From assembly GCA_023052935.1 (NCBI GenBank), contig CM041295.1, forward strand, positions 19,592,880-19,656,879: a stretch of 64,000 bases of DNA. The letters run 5' to 3'. A program made the translations under genes and the position numbers. The stretch is from Piezodorus guildinii (lineage: Eukaryota; Arthropoda; Insecta; Hemiptera; Pentatomidae). Below, one piece after another: positions 33,380-43,645 of the stretch. The stretch's first letter is position 1. Each line of letters starts with the position of its first letter. Below the pieces are notes generated by a model. That model made no database searches. It saw only the letters and a program-made list of their open reading frames with translations, and was not told the origin of the DNA.

Positions 33380-33945
33380 TTATTATATATAATTTTTTTT
33401 ATCTTGATTTGAAGTAAGAAAGAAGGCAAGTTTTTTAATGATTTTTTTTTTTTTAATCTTGAGTGTAGTATTTTATTTATAAAAAAAAACAAAAAAAAAA
33501 AAACTATTACTGAAACGGTGCCTAATTCCACCGTAAGAAATATCCAATGCAAATGTTTAAAAGAAACTCAGAGCTTCTTCTGGGACATGGGGCCTGTAAT
33601 TAAAAGTCAATTAAGAGAGGAGGCTTTTTAGAAGAGGAGGATCTATAAGCTGGGAGCGACTCCCAAGAAAATAAATGCTTCAGTGTAAACAGGACTCTTT
33701 CCCTTCTGTCCAATCAATTTAAGGGAAACTGAATTTCAGGAAAACTCTCTCCAAAATGTTTGCACCAAACACTCCAGAAATGATCCAGTTAGTTTTCTGT
33801 AAACATATCATTGGAATACTGGGAAACTAGAGATATCAAAATCGTGCGGTTGAGTACCGAATTATGTTAAAAAAGTCAAAACATAGAGAGTAATTAATTT
33901 CGGTGTTTACATTTTGTAAATAAATATTTAAACAGATTTTTTAAG
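33380..33945. other. Unassigned sequence
   Basis: T- and A-runs to 33510, then about 300 bp (33540-33850) of more balanced composition with no frame or repeat match noticed. Confidence 0.4.
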
Positions 33946-33949
33946 GATC

Positions 33950-34040
33950 GGTGCAGCGTGGCCTATAAATAAGATAGAGCACTAGCCTACTGTTCTCCTG
34001 CTCCTGGGTTCGAACCCTGGCTGTGGAAGAATTCTTAATT
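33950..34040 (+). mobile_element. tRNA-derived SINE head, group A
   Basis: A-box region GCGTGGCCTATAAATAAGAT and B box GGGTTCGAACCC, as in group A; only the tRNA-like head is present, followed directly by a family H copy. Confidence 0.6.
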
Positions 34041-34044
34041 CTAA

Positions 34045-35115
34045 TCTTTCAGCCCTTATGTTATAATATCATATCAGTATCATTCTGATTGAAATAGTTT
34101 GACAGTGCTTAAATAGCGATTTTTAAAATGTTCTTTCCCTAAAGTGACTTTAATTTTGTAGTTTCAAAAACGAAAAAAAAAATAAATAAATAACCATTTC
34201 ATTTTGTTAGCATTGATAAAAAACAGGTAAGTGTACATAAGTTGAACGAACCCAATATCCAACTAAAGGGGAAAACCGCAACAATATTTTTTACATGCTA
34301 AGAACAGTAATATACTTGTATAATATACCGTTGGAAAGCTAAAGGTTTTAGAAAAAAATATTATCCTAACACAAGCTTGTAAAAGTGAACGGAGAATGAT
34401 GAAAAGCCGATAAACCTTTTTTTTTTTTAATTTTTTAATTAAGAGATAATACAATCTGCCACCTTCTGGGGCAATGGGTATTACAATTAAAATAAATAAT
34501 TCATCTCATATGTAAATTGTAAATTTAAAAAAAAAAAAAAAAAAAAAATAGAAATAAATAAAATATATAAAGAAAATAATAATAATCTTGATCACATTCA
34601 TACCAATTTACAAACTGCCTCTGGGATCACCGAATCGAACCCCGAGATCCGCTAGTGGATGTCGAGGCCACATACCAGGAGATCCCAGCGCCTCTCATTC
34701 AGCCGCGTCACTGGTCTTGAGAGCCAGTGGAGGCTGAGTGAGGGCGCTAGAGCCACATACACTCAGGGCATGAGTGGAGAAGCCAGCCATATTTACAAGA
34801 GATCTGTGGGCCACTGCCGCTTCAGCCTACGAGGAGGGTTATAGGGATGTTTGGAACTAGATAGGGAGTGTGCCAAGGGATTAGGAAGGTGAGTAAGCTT
34901 CTAATAGAAGATTGAGAGTTTGGATGGGATAGATTTGGATGGGATTAGAGATAAAACTAACTAATTGTTTTAGATACAAATATAATAGATTATTTAATAA
35001 ATCACATGGGTCTATAGAAATTCAATTTAATTAATAATTTATTAGTTTCACTTATTTTCATCTCAAACTATATTTAAAAATTCGTGTGTTACCCGCACAA
35101 GATTTTTTTTGTTCA
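34045..35115 (+). repeat. Family H repeat, split by a J2 insertion
   Basis: The left part (34045-34410) has TCATTCTGATTGAAATAGTT, TTAGCATTGATAAAAAACAG and ATATACCGTTGGAAAGCTAA. The right part (34960-35115) has ATTATTTAATAAATCACATG and the tip CGTGTGTTACCCGCACAAGA. A J2 LINE 3' end lies between. The junction words GATAAAC and GATAAAAC on either side look like a short target-site duplication. Confidence 0.7.
34410..34960 (-). mobile_element. J2 LINE 3' end nested in family H
   Basis: Minus strand: the last J2 codons (CACTGCCGCTTCAGCCTACG block, RRLKRQWP region), the GC-richer 3' untranslated block (34660-34790; GATCCCAGCGCCTCTCATTC is shared with 18545-19730) and the end ATACAATCTGCCACCTTCTG with poly-A. 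The plus-strand frame through 34659-34844 is a by-product. Confidence 0.75.
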
Positions 35116-35394
35116 ACTATTGAGTGCTGAAGGTGACAGTGAATATAACCTTTGATGTATTATTTATTAAATCAGAAGCAGATAAGAGAGAAGTTTGTCA
35201 GAGGAATCTTGGCCTGACATTTGGCTCCAGACACGTTTCGGGGTTAATAGAGTTCCATCCTAACTTTGTTGTGATAGTGATAGTAATAAGCAGAGTTCTG
35301 CGGCTCCTTCACACCAATCCACTGCTCGAGTCAGATAATAAGTCATGTGGTTAAAAATTATTATTGCTAGCAATTGCACGTATAATACAGTAGC
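35116..35394. other. Unassigned sequence
   Basis: No feature recognised. Confidence 0.4.
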
Positions 35395-35460
35395 TCTCAT
35401 CAAATAGTGATATTAAAAAATCTGGTGCATGCAACGCACGGCTCACACAGTTAAAATCAA
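35395..35460 (-). repeat. Family H repeat, 3' tip
   Basis: AAAAAATCTGGTGCATGCAA CGCACG, the inverted H terminus, with little else. Confidence 0.5.
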
Positions 35461-35499
35461 ATTTAAATACATAAAGAGATAAAAATAAATTGTTAAAGA

Positions 35500-36297
35500 T
35501 TTTTTTTAATTTTAATATATATTTATATATTCGGACATATTACAGTTTGTCGCAATGGACAATAATAAATAATATTGCTACATGATAACATTCATACAAT
35601 ATTTAAAATATAAACAACAGAAAAGTCAAATTAAATAAAATGAAACTAAAATTAATAAAGGTATATAATAACAAAATTTATAAATTAAATAAATAATAGC
35701 TTAACAAAGAAATAAACAAAACATGAACACACTCATACTTACATACAATTCGCCACGGACGGAGTCCGCCTTCCTCCCACTTGTGGAGGACAAGCAGAAT
35801 CCGGGGGATCCCAGCGCCTCCCTCTCTGCCGCATCACTGGTCCGAGCCAGCGGAAGCTGAGTGAGGGCACCATAGCCATAAACACACCGCACATGAGAGG
35901 AGAATCTGACCAGTGTCAGAACTCTAGAATAGATATTTACAATATGTCACGGGGCCACTGCCGTTTCAACCTTCTAGGAGGGTTGTATGGATGAGTGGAG
36001 CTGGATAGGGATTGTGCTAAAGGATTATAAGGTATAGTTGGTGACATAATAACGAGCATTTACTATTATTCGGAGGACTTTGTACTGAAAGGATTGAATG
36101 CGTTTGATGTTAGAACGTTTAGCTGTCCCCCACAGTTCAAGTCCGTAGGTCCAGATAGGCTTCAATATCGTCTTGTATATTAATAATTTGTTGTCAACTG
36201 TAAGCTTAGATTTTCGGTTAAGTAGTCGGTATAACTGTCCGAGTCGTCGGTTGAGTTCTTGTCTTTTAAGTCTTGTATGCGGGTTCCATGTCAATCG
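35500..36297 (-). mobile_element. J2 LINE 3' fragment
   Basis: Minus-strand frame 36025-36294 encodes the J2 thumb region: TWNPHTRLKRQELNRRLGQLY..LN, ILKPIWTYGLELWGTA, IQSFQYKVLRIIVNARYYVTN. Downstream are the RRLKRQWP region (frameshifted), the GC-richer 3' untranslated block (35750-35890) and the TATTACAGTTTGTCGCAATG tail. The catalytic box is not present. It abuts a family H copy at 36300. Confidence 0.75.
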
Positions 36298-36299
36298 TT

Positions 36300-37930
36300 A
36301 AAGAATTAATTACATTAAGTTCCAATAGGAAAATGTGTTTTATCAAATAATCTCTTATATATTATAATTTACGGCAATAATTTAGTTTTATCGTATTTTC
36401 GTCACTCTCCGTAAAGTTTTACAATTTCTTATATAAGATAATATTTAACATTCCAACGGTATAAACTCCCCGTCAAAAATATTGCAACACAAATGATTCT
36501 CGAAATTTTCTTGGTTTTGACCTTAATCCAGACTTCGTTTATACTTATAGTAATATTATTTCTTAAATGAGAGATATTAGGGATTAGACATATTTTAATT
36601 TACTGTTTACCAACAAAAGATGGATTTTTTTTAATTAATTTTGAATTTCCTTTCAGTCCATGTTTATCTTTCGTTTGTATCTAGTCTGTTCTCTCTTTCT
36701 TTTAAGGTCTAGTTAAAACAATTAATTTTATTCACAATGAATCGTTTAAGTCAAGATGATTCGGTCAGAATCATCACTCACTATGAAGAAGGCAAATCAT
36801 TGTGTTACGTTGCGAATCGCCTTGGGATTCACTATTCTACCGTTTGAAGGACCATAAAAAGGTACAGAAAGACTGGTAAAACATCGTTATCGCTGGTGTT
36901 CGAGGGTTATAAATCTCGGAGTCAACGGTCATTAGAAAACTGAGAGAATCAAACTTTAGGCCAAGAAGGCCCATGAAAGGTCCTCTTCTCACCGCAGAAC
37001 ACTGTGTAGAAAGATTAAGATTTGCAAGGGAACACCAATCTTGGACTGAGGAATGGAAAAACGTTTTATTCACTAATGAAGAGAGTGGCCCTTAACAGCT
37101 CCATGATTTTCTTCAAAATCTTTTTACAAGTATGCCAAGACGGGTGGATTTACTCATTCAAGTCAGAGGGGACAATACGTCTTATCAAATGTAAATTAAA
37201 AGTTAAAATTGTAATTTAAAATGTAAAAAGGAAAATTTTAAAAAGTCTGTTTTCAAAATTGTTCGAATATTGGAATAAATATAGTAATTTATTTTAATAA
37301 CATTTGTTTATTTACAGTGTAAAAGAGTACGTTTTTGTAAAATTCAAATGTTTTGCAATACTTTTGAAGGGGAGTTTATTATACATATATATTACTGTTT
37401 TATGTTGAAAACACAAAAATTTCATTAAAAAATATTTTTTCTATTTTCTCCTTTATTTGTATATTAAATTTGTTTTATTTAAATATTTATCCGTTTTTTA
37501 TCAATGCTAACAAGATGAAATGGTTATTTTCTTAAAATATACAACATTTAAAATACTTAAGAGGAACTAAATTTAAAAATTCGGTATTTGAGCCATGTCA
37601 GACTATTTCAATCAGAATGAAACTGATATGATAATAAAATACATCAAATTTGAAATCAATATAGGAACTTTAATCAAAATCGTTAGAGCCGTTTTTTAGA
37701 AAATCGTACAAAGGTGCAAAATGCATGATATAAAGTGACTCTTCTGACTAGCCGATTTCAATAAAAAAAAATTGCTGTAACATCTCGGGCCTCTGGTAGT
37801 CATAAATATGAAATTTCAGTTTTATACGACTTTTCATTGTATACGACTTACCACACACGGAAACATGTACCTTGTTGCGGGACTTGGTCATTTGGACTCA
37901 GGGGACCCTAAATCCTAAAAGGTAATGTAA
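36300..37930 (-). repeat. Family H repeat, split by a Tc1-like element
   Basis: Both halves match H on the minus strand: 36305-36462 (ATTCCAACGGTATA end) and 37379-37930 (TATATTACTGTTTTATGTTG, ACAAAGGTGCAAAATGCATG, GCGGGACTTGGTCATTTGGA). Uninterrupted H copies read CCAACGGTATA..CATACATGTATAT here, so the Tc1-like element sits precisely at a TA inside H. Confidence 0.75.
36463..37378 (+). mobile_element. Tc1-like element with internal deletion
   Basis: Terminal inverted repeats AAACTCCCC(G/T)TCAAAA on the left and TTTTGAAGGGGAGTTT on the right, followed inward by ATTGCAACA / TTTTGCAAT. From 36737 the plus strand reads MNRLSQDDSVRIITHYEEGK (start of the HTH domain), YVANRLGIHYSTV, a stop, RTIKRYRKTGKTS, then after a frame change RPMKGPLLTAEHCVERLRFA and WTEEWKNVLFTNEE. 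In Tc1 proteins this last block is W..VLF(T/S)DE and holds the first catalytic Asp; here it is Asn. The rest of the catalytic domain is deleted, so it is a non-autonomous or dead copy. Confidence 0.8.
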
Positions 37931-38074
37931 AGTAACAAATAGGGCAAACAAACAATATTGAGAATTATACGTAACAATTTGAAATTGATATATTATATAA
38001 TCTAAATTATATGTTTCCTACACAACTGAATTAACTCTTCATTTAAATTATATTTGAAAATTCTAAATTTAAGT

Positions 38075-38145
38075 TTGTTTAATAATTCTTAAATTAATTT
38101 TAACATCAAAGGTATGTACAAGTCGTGCGCACCAGAAATTAAAAT
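38075..38145 (+). repeat. Family H repeat, 3' tip
   Basis: TTCTTAAATTAATTTTAACA and GTCGTGCGCACCAGA as at other H ends. Confidence 0.5.
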
Positions 38146-38149
38146 TTGT

Positions 38150-38639
38150 TCAGAGGTTATTTGTAAACTATTTTAGAGGATTTTTAAGAAAAACTATGTG
38201 TCGATTAATTATTGATTTAATTTATTATTCGTAAAATGTTCTTCCTTAAAAACAAATAAATACCATATTTTATTCATTGATCACTTTAACCTGTTAACCG
38301 AGCGGGACGTATAAATATGTCAAATGCAAATAATATCGGGTACGGGTAGAACATATGAATATGTCCTTTGCGCTTTGGAACGGACAACACGTATATTTTC
38401 GAACAATTGTATAAATCATTCATATATATGCATATATACATCCATGCATATTTTTTTATAAAATTGTATAAATATACATATCTCTTGTTTTGTTTATTAT
38501 CTTAATAATATTTAATTTACAATATTATTATTTAAGTTTGCTCATTAATTTATTATTATAATTTATATTATATTTTTCTTTTTGTTTTCAACTCTAAGAC
38601 ACTAATCTTTTTATTTTAATTTTATTTTATTATTGTTTT
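38150..38639. other. Unassigned AT-rich sequence
   Basis: 38290-38410 is less AT-rich, with paired words AATATGTC and GGACGTATA/GTATATTTTC, possibly a miniature-element remnant; class unknown. Confidence 0.3.
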
Positions 38640-39810
38640 AAAGAAGCATAGACGCACGAAGTGAGGAGGAAGTCAAAATGGCGATAGAAAAATTAAAACG
38701 TTATAAAGCAGGAGGAAGGATAATATCACGAGGGAGTTATTATGGAGGGTAAATGAAAAAAAAAATTCCGAAGAAAGAAAAGAACCAATACTTATACCGA
38801 TTCACATAAAAAGACCGAGGACATATTGCAACAACTATCGGGATCTATTGGGTTGTGTCACATGAAATATCCGTTTTCAAGGTAAACGATTTTTATTAAA
38901 AATACGATATAAAAACAAGATAATTTTATTCGAAGTATTTACCTTCTTTTTCTACACATTTTTCCCAACGTGACACCAACGTTTTTATCCCCGAACTGAA
39001 AAACTCAGAGTTTATAAGTAAAACAAAATCTGAAAACGCACTTTTCACTTGATCATCATTTTCAAAAACTTTTCCGTTGACAAAGTTGTCTAAATTCCTG
39101 AACAGGTGGTAATCTGTTGGAGACAAGTCGGGAGAATATGGTGGGTGCGGAAGAACTCCGTAGCCCAGTCCTTTCAATTTTTGCACGGTATGTTTTGAAA
39201 CATAGGGTTTTGCTGCCGCTCAGTGAAATCATGAGGTACCCATGTATCGAGCTTTTTACTTTCCCAATAAACTTTAAATGTCTGGAAACGGTAGATGTAC
39301 TTGCATCTAGTTGTGCTGAGAGTCCTTTAACTGTTTGGTAGGGGTTTCCTTCTACTGTATGTTTGAGGACATCATTGTCTATTACGGACGGTGGTCTTTC
39401 TCCGGGCAAGTTTTCCAAGTCGGTATCCGCAGCTGAAAACTTAGCAAACCAACAGCGAATGGTCCGTTCATTAACACTCCCTTCCCCAAACGCCTTGCAA
39501 ATATTTCTAGCGGCCTCAGATGCTGAATGGCCGAGTTTAAACTCGTACAAAAATATTACTCGAAAATCGCTTGTTTCCATGTTCATATTTGGAGGTATAC
39601 TAAAAAGTGGGTAATCGATTGGGAATCTAATGTTTATAATACAAAGGTAGATGATTAGTAACTGTTTAATTTAAATATGTAAAGATTCGGAAGAAAACAA
39701 CTGAGACCTGCAAAATCTTTTATGTATTTCAGAAACTATAAAAACGGACATTTCATGTGAAACAACCCATATCTTCTCTTATAATGCTATAAAATATTCA
39801 GGTTAATGAT
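38640..39810 (+). pseudogene. L3-type LINE reverse transcriptase, N-terminal piece split by mariner
   Basis: Before the mariner, the plus strand reads VKMAIEKLKRYKAGGR (the E....AI..LK..K.PG block that opens LINE reverse transcriptase domains), then in another frame SEERKEPILIPIHIKRPRTYCNNYRD, matching the W..S.IVPIYKKGDKT.C.NYRGIS block. The match resumes on the other side of the mariner with SSLI and YKIFR, expected next (ISLL..YKIL). The copy therefore predates mariner D. The block order fits the L3 proteins, but this part of L3 is not present elsewhere here for comparison. Confidence 0.6.
38848..39769 (-). mobile_element. Mariner element, copy D (both ends, internally deleted)
   Basis: A ~922-bp element with TA on both sides (38846-38847, 39770-39771) and ends TTGGGTTGTGTCACATGAAA / TTTCATGTGAAACAACCCA. 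The minus-strand frame 39062-39586 encodes MNMETSDFRVIFLYEFKLGH, SVNERTIRCWFAKFSA, PSVIDNDVLKHTVEGNPYQT and ASTSTVSRHLKFIGKVK. It passes through the shared deletion junction into a wrong frame. The catalytic end (38926-39186) is in the other frame: YSPDLSPTDYHLFRNLDNFV keeps the terminal Asp that copy A lost. The first two catalytic Asp residues are absent. It is the most complete copy structurally. Confidence 0.85.
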
Positions 39811-40289
39811 AACTGAATGTATATATCTGGAGTAGAATCTTTGGTTTTTGAGTCAATTAATTTTACAAACATAACATCGTCTAAACATTTTGCACTATGA
39901 AGGTCTGATGAAAATCACTGTAATAATACCACTGTTTAACTAAGCCACGTCATAAATATGAGAAAAGCAAAATATGAGCTAGACATTGTTTTCCATTCGA
40001 AAGCATCGTGTCAGGACATAACACGCTTTCGAAAGTAAACAAGCAAGGAGACCACAGGAGGAGAGGCAATATTATGAATGGTATAGATGTGCACCACTCG
40101 AAGGGAAGCTAAACAATAGAATGAAAGAATATGAACAGGGCAAGAGGCTTTCAATGGGGCAGCGAATTTACTGTCCCGAGGAAAAATAAGATACACTTCA
40201 ATAAATTGCAACCTTTGTCTCAGAACTTTCTCCATAATAGAACCAGCTTATTTAGTGTTAAAAATATTTTTACTTAATAAATAAATAAC
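39811..40289. other. Unassigned sequence between two L3 parts
   Basis: Does not read as LINE. The 74-codon minus-strand frame (40011-40235) has no recognisable domain. An inverted word CGAAAGCATCGTG / AACACGCTTTCGAAAG lies near 39998-40037. Confidence 0.35.
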
Positions 40290-41145
40290 GATGTGTACCG
40301 AAGGTGATGTGTGCCAAGAAAGGTTTAAATATGGGTTATACGAATCCGGTTTTGGGGTATGCCGATGATCTGTTACTGTTAGGTGAAGACACAACTGAAT
40401 ACAAGTGTGTTAATAAAAACCGGTAAAGAAATAGGACTCGAATTAAATACCGATAAGACGAAATATATGATTACAAGCAAAAACGGTGGCGATCTTGGTG
40501 ATATTGATGGATCAGGGCATACTTTTGAACACGTAGAGAAATACAAGTATTTAGGTTCAATGATAACAAGAAAAAATAAAATCCAGGAAGAAATAAACTC
40601 CCGGTTAAAGGTGGGAAATGCGTGTTATTATTCAGTTGCAAAGTTACTTAGTTCGCGGCTTCTATCTAAAAACTTGAAGGTTAGAATTTATAAAACTATT
40701 ATTCTTCCGACGGTTCTTTACGGATGTGAAACGTGGGCGCTTGCTTTGAAGGATGAACAGCGGCTTAAGGTTTTCGAAAATGAGGTACTGCGTAAAATAT
40801 TTGGTCCGAAGAGAGATGAGGTCACAGGGAAGTTTAGAAGGTTGCACAACGCGGAATTGCGGAACATGTACCCTGTAAATATAATTGAGTTGATAGCGTC
40901 GCGGAGACTCAAATGGGCGAGTAAAGTTGTTGGGCTTGGTGAGGAGCGGATTTCGAAAAAGTTGGTATTCGCTGATCCGACTGGTAGGCGTCGAAAGGTA
41001 GGCTGAAGCGTCGATGGCAGGATTGCGTTAAGGCTGATCTCGGGGGCTTGGGCTTGAACAGTGAACGTTGGACGAGTCTGTTTAGGCGCAATTTGGTGGT
41101 ATTGGCATGGAACCTTCGGGTTCGCTAAGCCTATTATTATTATAA
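40290..41145 (+). mobile_element. L3 LINE, C-terminal half
   Basis: GLNMGYTNPVLGYADDLLLLGEDT (catalytic ADD, near 40357-40368) leads, after a frame change, into a 207-codon frame from 40383: TGKEIGLELNTDKTKYM, EHVEKYKYLGSMITRKNKIQEEI, LLSKNLKVRIYKTIILPTVLYGCETWALA, RLKVFENEVLRKIFGPKRDEVTGKFRRLHNAELRNMYPVNII. It continues past a frameshift near 41003 to WNLRVR at about 41128. The ATT-rich 3' end lies at 41129-41145. Best coding preservation of L3 in the window; N-terminal palm, fingers and endonuclease are missing. Confidence 0.8.
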
Positions 41146-41898
41146 ATAAATAACGATATTTATTTATTTTCAAATTATGGTGTTCAATATATTTAAAATC
41201 GTTCAATTTTTACTTTTACTTAATTATAAATGAAATATAAAGTAAGGGAAAGTTGTGTGCGATCGTGGAAATCATTGGATTCCTGTTTCCAAAGTTTTAG
41301 GGTCCGCTGTGTCTGTGTGTCCGTGTGGGTCTGGCAAGTCTAGCACAAAAACGAAAAGTTAGACGAAATCGAAAATTTATATTGAAAACAAATATATGCT
41401 CGAGATATTACAGGAAATTTTTTATAATAATCGGCCAATCTGATTTTCTCAAAAGCAGCTAAATTGATTTTGATTTATAGTTTAAATCCCTATATGGATG
41501 TAAAGTTTAATGTGCTTCAATATCATGTAGTTTTATTTTGATTGCATTAGTCTGAAAGGGCTTTAATGCCGAATTATTTTAATTTTCTTCATCTAAAGTA
41601 TCTTTAACTTTGTAGATTTAAAACAAATTAGGCACATCATCTTGTTAACATCGACAAACAACAGCTAAAGAAGCAAGTTGAGCGAATTTGATAAACAGCT
41701 AAAGGAGAAAGGTGAGAAAAAAATTAATGCAATTGTTTTTAACACAAGAATAGTAGCTAGATGTATAATATACCGTTGGATAGCTAAAGATTTAAAAAAA
41801 AAATATTATGTAATACACGGAATCGAAAAGTTAATCGAGAGTAATACAAATCCGATTAAACTAACTGATTGTTGTAGATAAAAATATAATAGATTATT

Positions 41899-42169
41899 GT
41901 AGTGGATATAATTAGTTGACCGTTGAGAATTACTAGAAGGAATTAGTCCGGCTGGCGGTCATTAAATAAAACAACTGAATAGTTTTAACAGTTTATTTTT
42001 TGCTAAGGTTTCGTTGGCCAACACTACCAAATTGTACCTAGTTTCCATTCGCCCACAACACGCCCTGATGATGACCCACAATGGGGGTCGAAACGTTGGC
42101 GAAAAATAAACTGTTGAAACTACTCAATTGTTTCATTCACCCGGATTAATTCCTTTTAGTTATAATACG
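41899..42169. mobile_element. Palindromic hammerhead-bearing element P2 with 10-bp target-site duplication
   Basis: A 271-bp insertion in a family H copy, bounded by the direct repeat ATAGATTATT (41889-41898 and 42170-42179), which occurs once in uninterrupted H copies. Its arms (about 41928-42015 and 42090-42163) are inverted: GGAATTAGTCCGG / CCGGATTAATTCC and AACAGTTTATTTTTTGC / GCGAAAAATAAACTGTT. The right arm begins in a well-formed hammerhead-like motif; the left retains only its GAAAC side (42010-42025, minus). It is the smallest and best-bounded of the palindromic elements. Short size, flanking duplication and absence of an open frame indicate a non-autonomous insertion. Confidence 0.75.
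42061..42101 (+). ncRNA. Hammerhead-ribozyme-like motif (best formed)
   Basis: Stem I CGCC/GGCG (42061-42064 with 42098-42101), core CTGATGA (42065-42071), one unpaired T, stem II GACCC/GGGTC, core GAAA (42090-42093), then CGTT with potential cleavage triplet GTT. Stem III would be the palindrome ACGT or AACGTT. Confidence 0.6.
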
Positions 42170-42315
42170 ATAGATTATTTAATACAACACATGTTTCCAT
42201 TGAAATGCAATTTAATTAATTCTTAAACAATCTTCTTTGACCTCTAAATGTATTGAAAAATTCTTAAATTGATTTTAACAATAGAGGTAAGTGAAAGTTG
42301 TGTGTTACTCCACCA

Positions 42316-42829
42316 TTTTTTTTTTTTTTTTTTTATTAACTCAAAAATGAGAATATGAACTAACAACACATGATTCATAAATGCAATGACAAACCCATTA
42401 CATATATCAAAAATAAAAGAAAATGACACATGCACAATGGACATTAAATAATTATGTACAGAGAGTAAAGGGCTGCTAACGATTTCCGAATATGGAAACG
42501 TGCATTTCGTTAGATTGACCATTGTATACGGAGTATGTTTGACTTTCATCCAGTGAGGCCTATCTGTATAAACATATCGATCGTGTGCAATGTTTGCACG
42601 CTGTAGGAGTATTTTGAGAAGATATTTGGACAGGCTTCCAAGGGCGGGGAAGGAGAGAAAAAACGGACAACACAACGTTACAACCCCCTGCTTCTGTCCC
42701 ATCCAGGACATCTCAAATCATTTTTACCAAATCTCTCTTTCATAAGTTAATTGAGCGGCAAGGCTACCATTATTTAGAAAATTAACTGATCCATTAAATT
42801 TCACTGTATTCTAATAACTTTATGAGCTA
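42316..42829. other. Unassigned sequence
   Basis: A 155-codon minus-strand frame spans 42244-42711 but has no recognisable domain, ends in the family H tip and crosses a poly-T run. I do not treat it as a gene. Confidence 0.35.
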
Positions 42830-43645
42830 TTTTTTTAAATAAATAAATTCTTTATTATTCTGGGACAAGTCCCTTTAGAATAAAAAAATACAGAATTTAC
42901 AAAATGTGCTTTGCAGTCTTAGAGTAAGTTAAATACGTGTTAACAAGTTAATAATAACTTATATAAAATTAGACATATTCAAATAAGAAGAAAACAAAAA
43001 CAACGACAAAAAATAAATAATAATAATAATAATAAATTATTTACAATTCTGGGGGAGCCTGGGTATTCATTAAATGATTAAATATGCGGGATTTAAAGGT
43101 TTAAAGAGAGTTGGAGTGACGGATGGAAGGAGGGATGTTCCATAGGATTGAGGATAGAATGAGAAAGGATCTGTCAAAATGTGCAGTTCGGTGGGCCGTA
43201 CTGTACAGATCCGAAGGCCTGGAGCGTGTACAACGGGGATGGACAGAGGATTTGAATTGAAGGAGGTCAAAAATGTATGATGGACGGCGGTATTAGATCA
43301 CTTGGTAAAGGAATGACGCAAGGAAATACTTGCGACGATTGGAAGGGTTAATTCACTTCAACTCGCCTTAAAATTGGGACACGGGGTGTACCTGGAGACC
43401 CCGAAGATGAATCGGACAAATCAATTAAATAAGCGTTTTATTTTTACTTCGAGATCCCCAGAAACACCATCGTATACCGTACAGCAATAGTCGAAGTGGG
43501 GAAATATTAGAGAGGTAACGAGGAGTTTTCGGGTTTCATACGGAAATAGGTTACGGAGGGAATATAGTCACTTTATGGTTGAAAAGGTTCGACGGGAGAT
43601 TTCGGAAATATGATTTTTGAAGGATAGAGTTTATTCTATAACTAT
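42830..43645 (-). pseudogene. CR1-like LINE, C-terminal region and 3' end
   Basis: Minus strand, reading across frames: PYETRKLLVTSLIFPHFDYCCTVY (the LP..TR..LV.SL..PHLDYC..V. thumb block), a KRLFN block with FVRFIFGVSRYTP, then SNTAVHHTFLTSFNS, VRPTELHILTDPF and a C-terminal stretch ending near 43075. The 3' untranslated region holds an AAT-type repeat (43018-43036) and ends in CCCAGAATAATAAAGAATTT. Four or more frameshifts. Distinct from the LLFADDLK-type fragment at 20033-20865; a relative lies at 51900-52400. Confidence 0.65.

Larger units (their letters stand above)
41205..42315 (+). repeat. Family H repeat, split by palindrome P2
   Basis: Starts TTTTTACTTTTACTTAATTA, GGGAAAGTTGTGTGCGATCG; continues with TGTAAAGTTTAATGTGCTTC, ATATACCGTTGGATAGCTAA; resumes after the insertion (TTTAATACAACACATGTTTC, AGGTAAGTGAAAGTTGTGTG). 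The 67-codon frame at 41678-41881 is an accidental reading of H. Confidence 0.75.

Noticed and set aside
38926..39586. Domesticated (SETMAR-like) mariner transposase gene
   Set aside because: No SET domain nearby, terminal repeats and TA flanks are present, and the catalytic core is deleted; it is an ordinary dead mariner.
42244..42711. 155-codon minus-strand protein
   Set aside because: No recognised domain; it ends inside a family H tip and crosses a poly-T run, so it is most likely chance.
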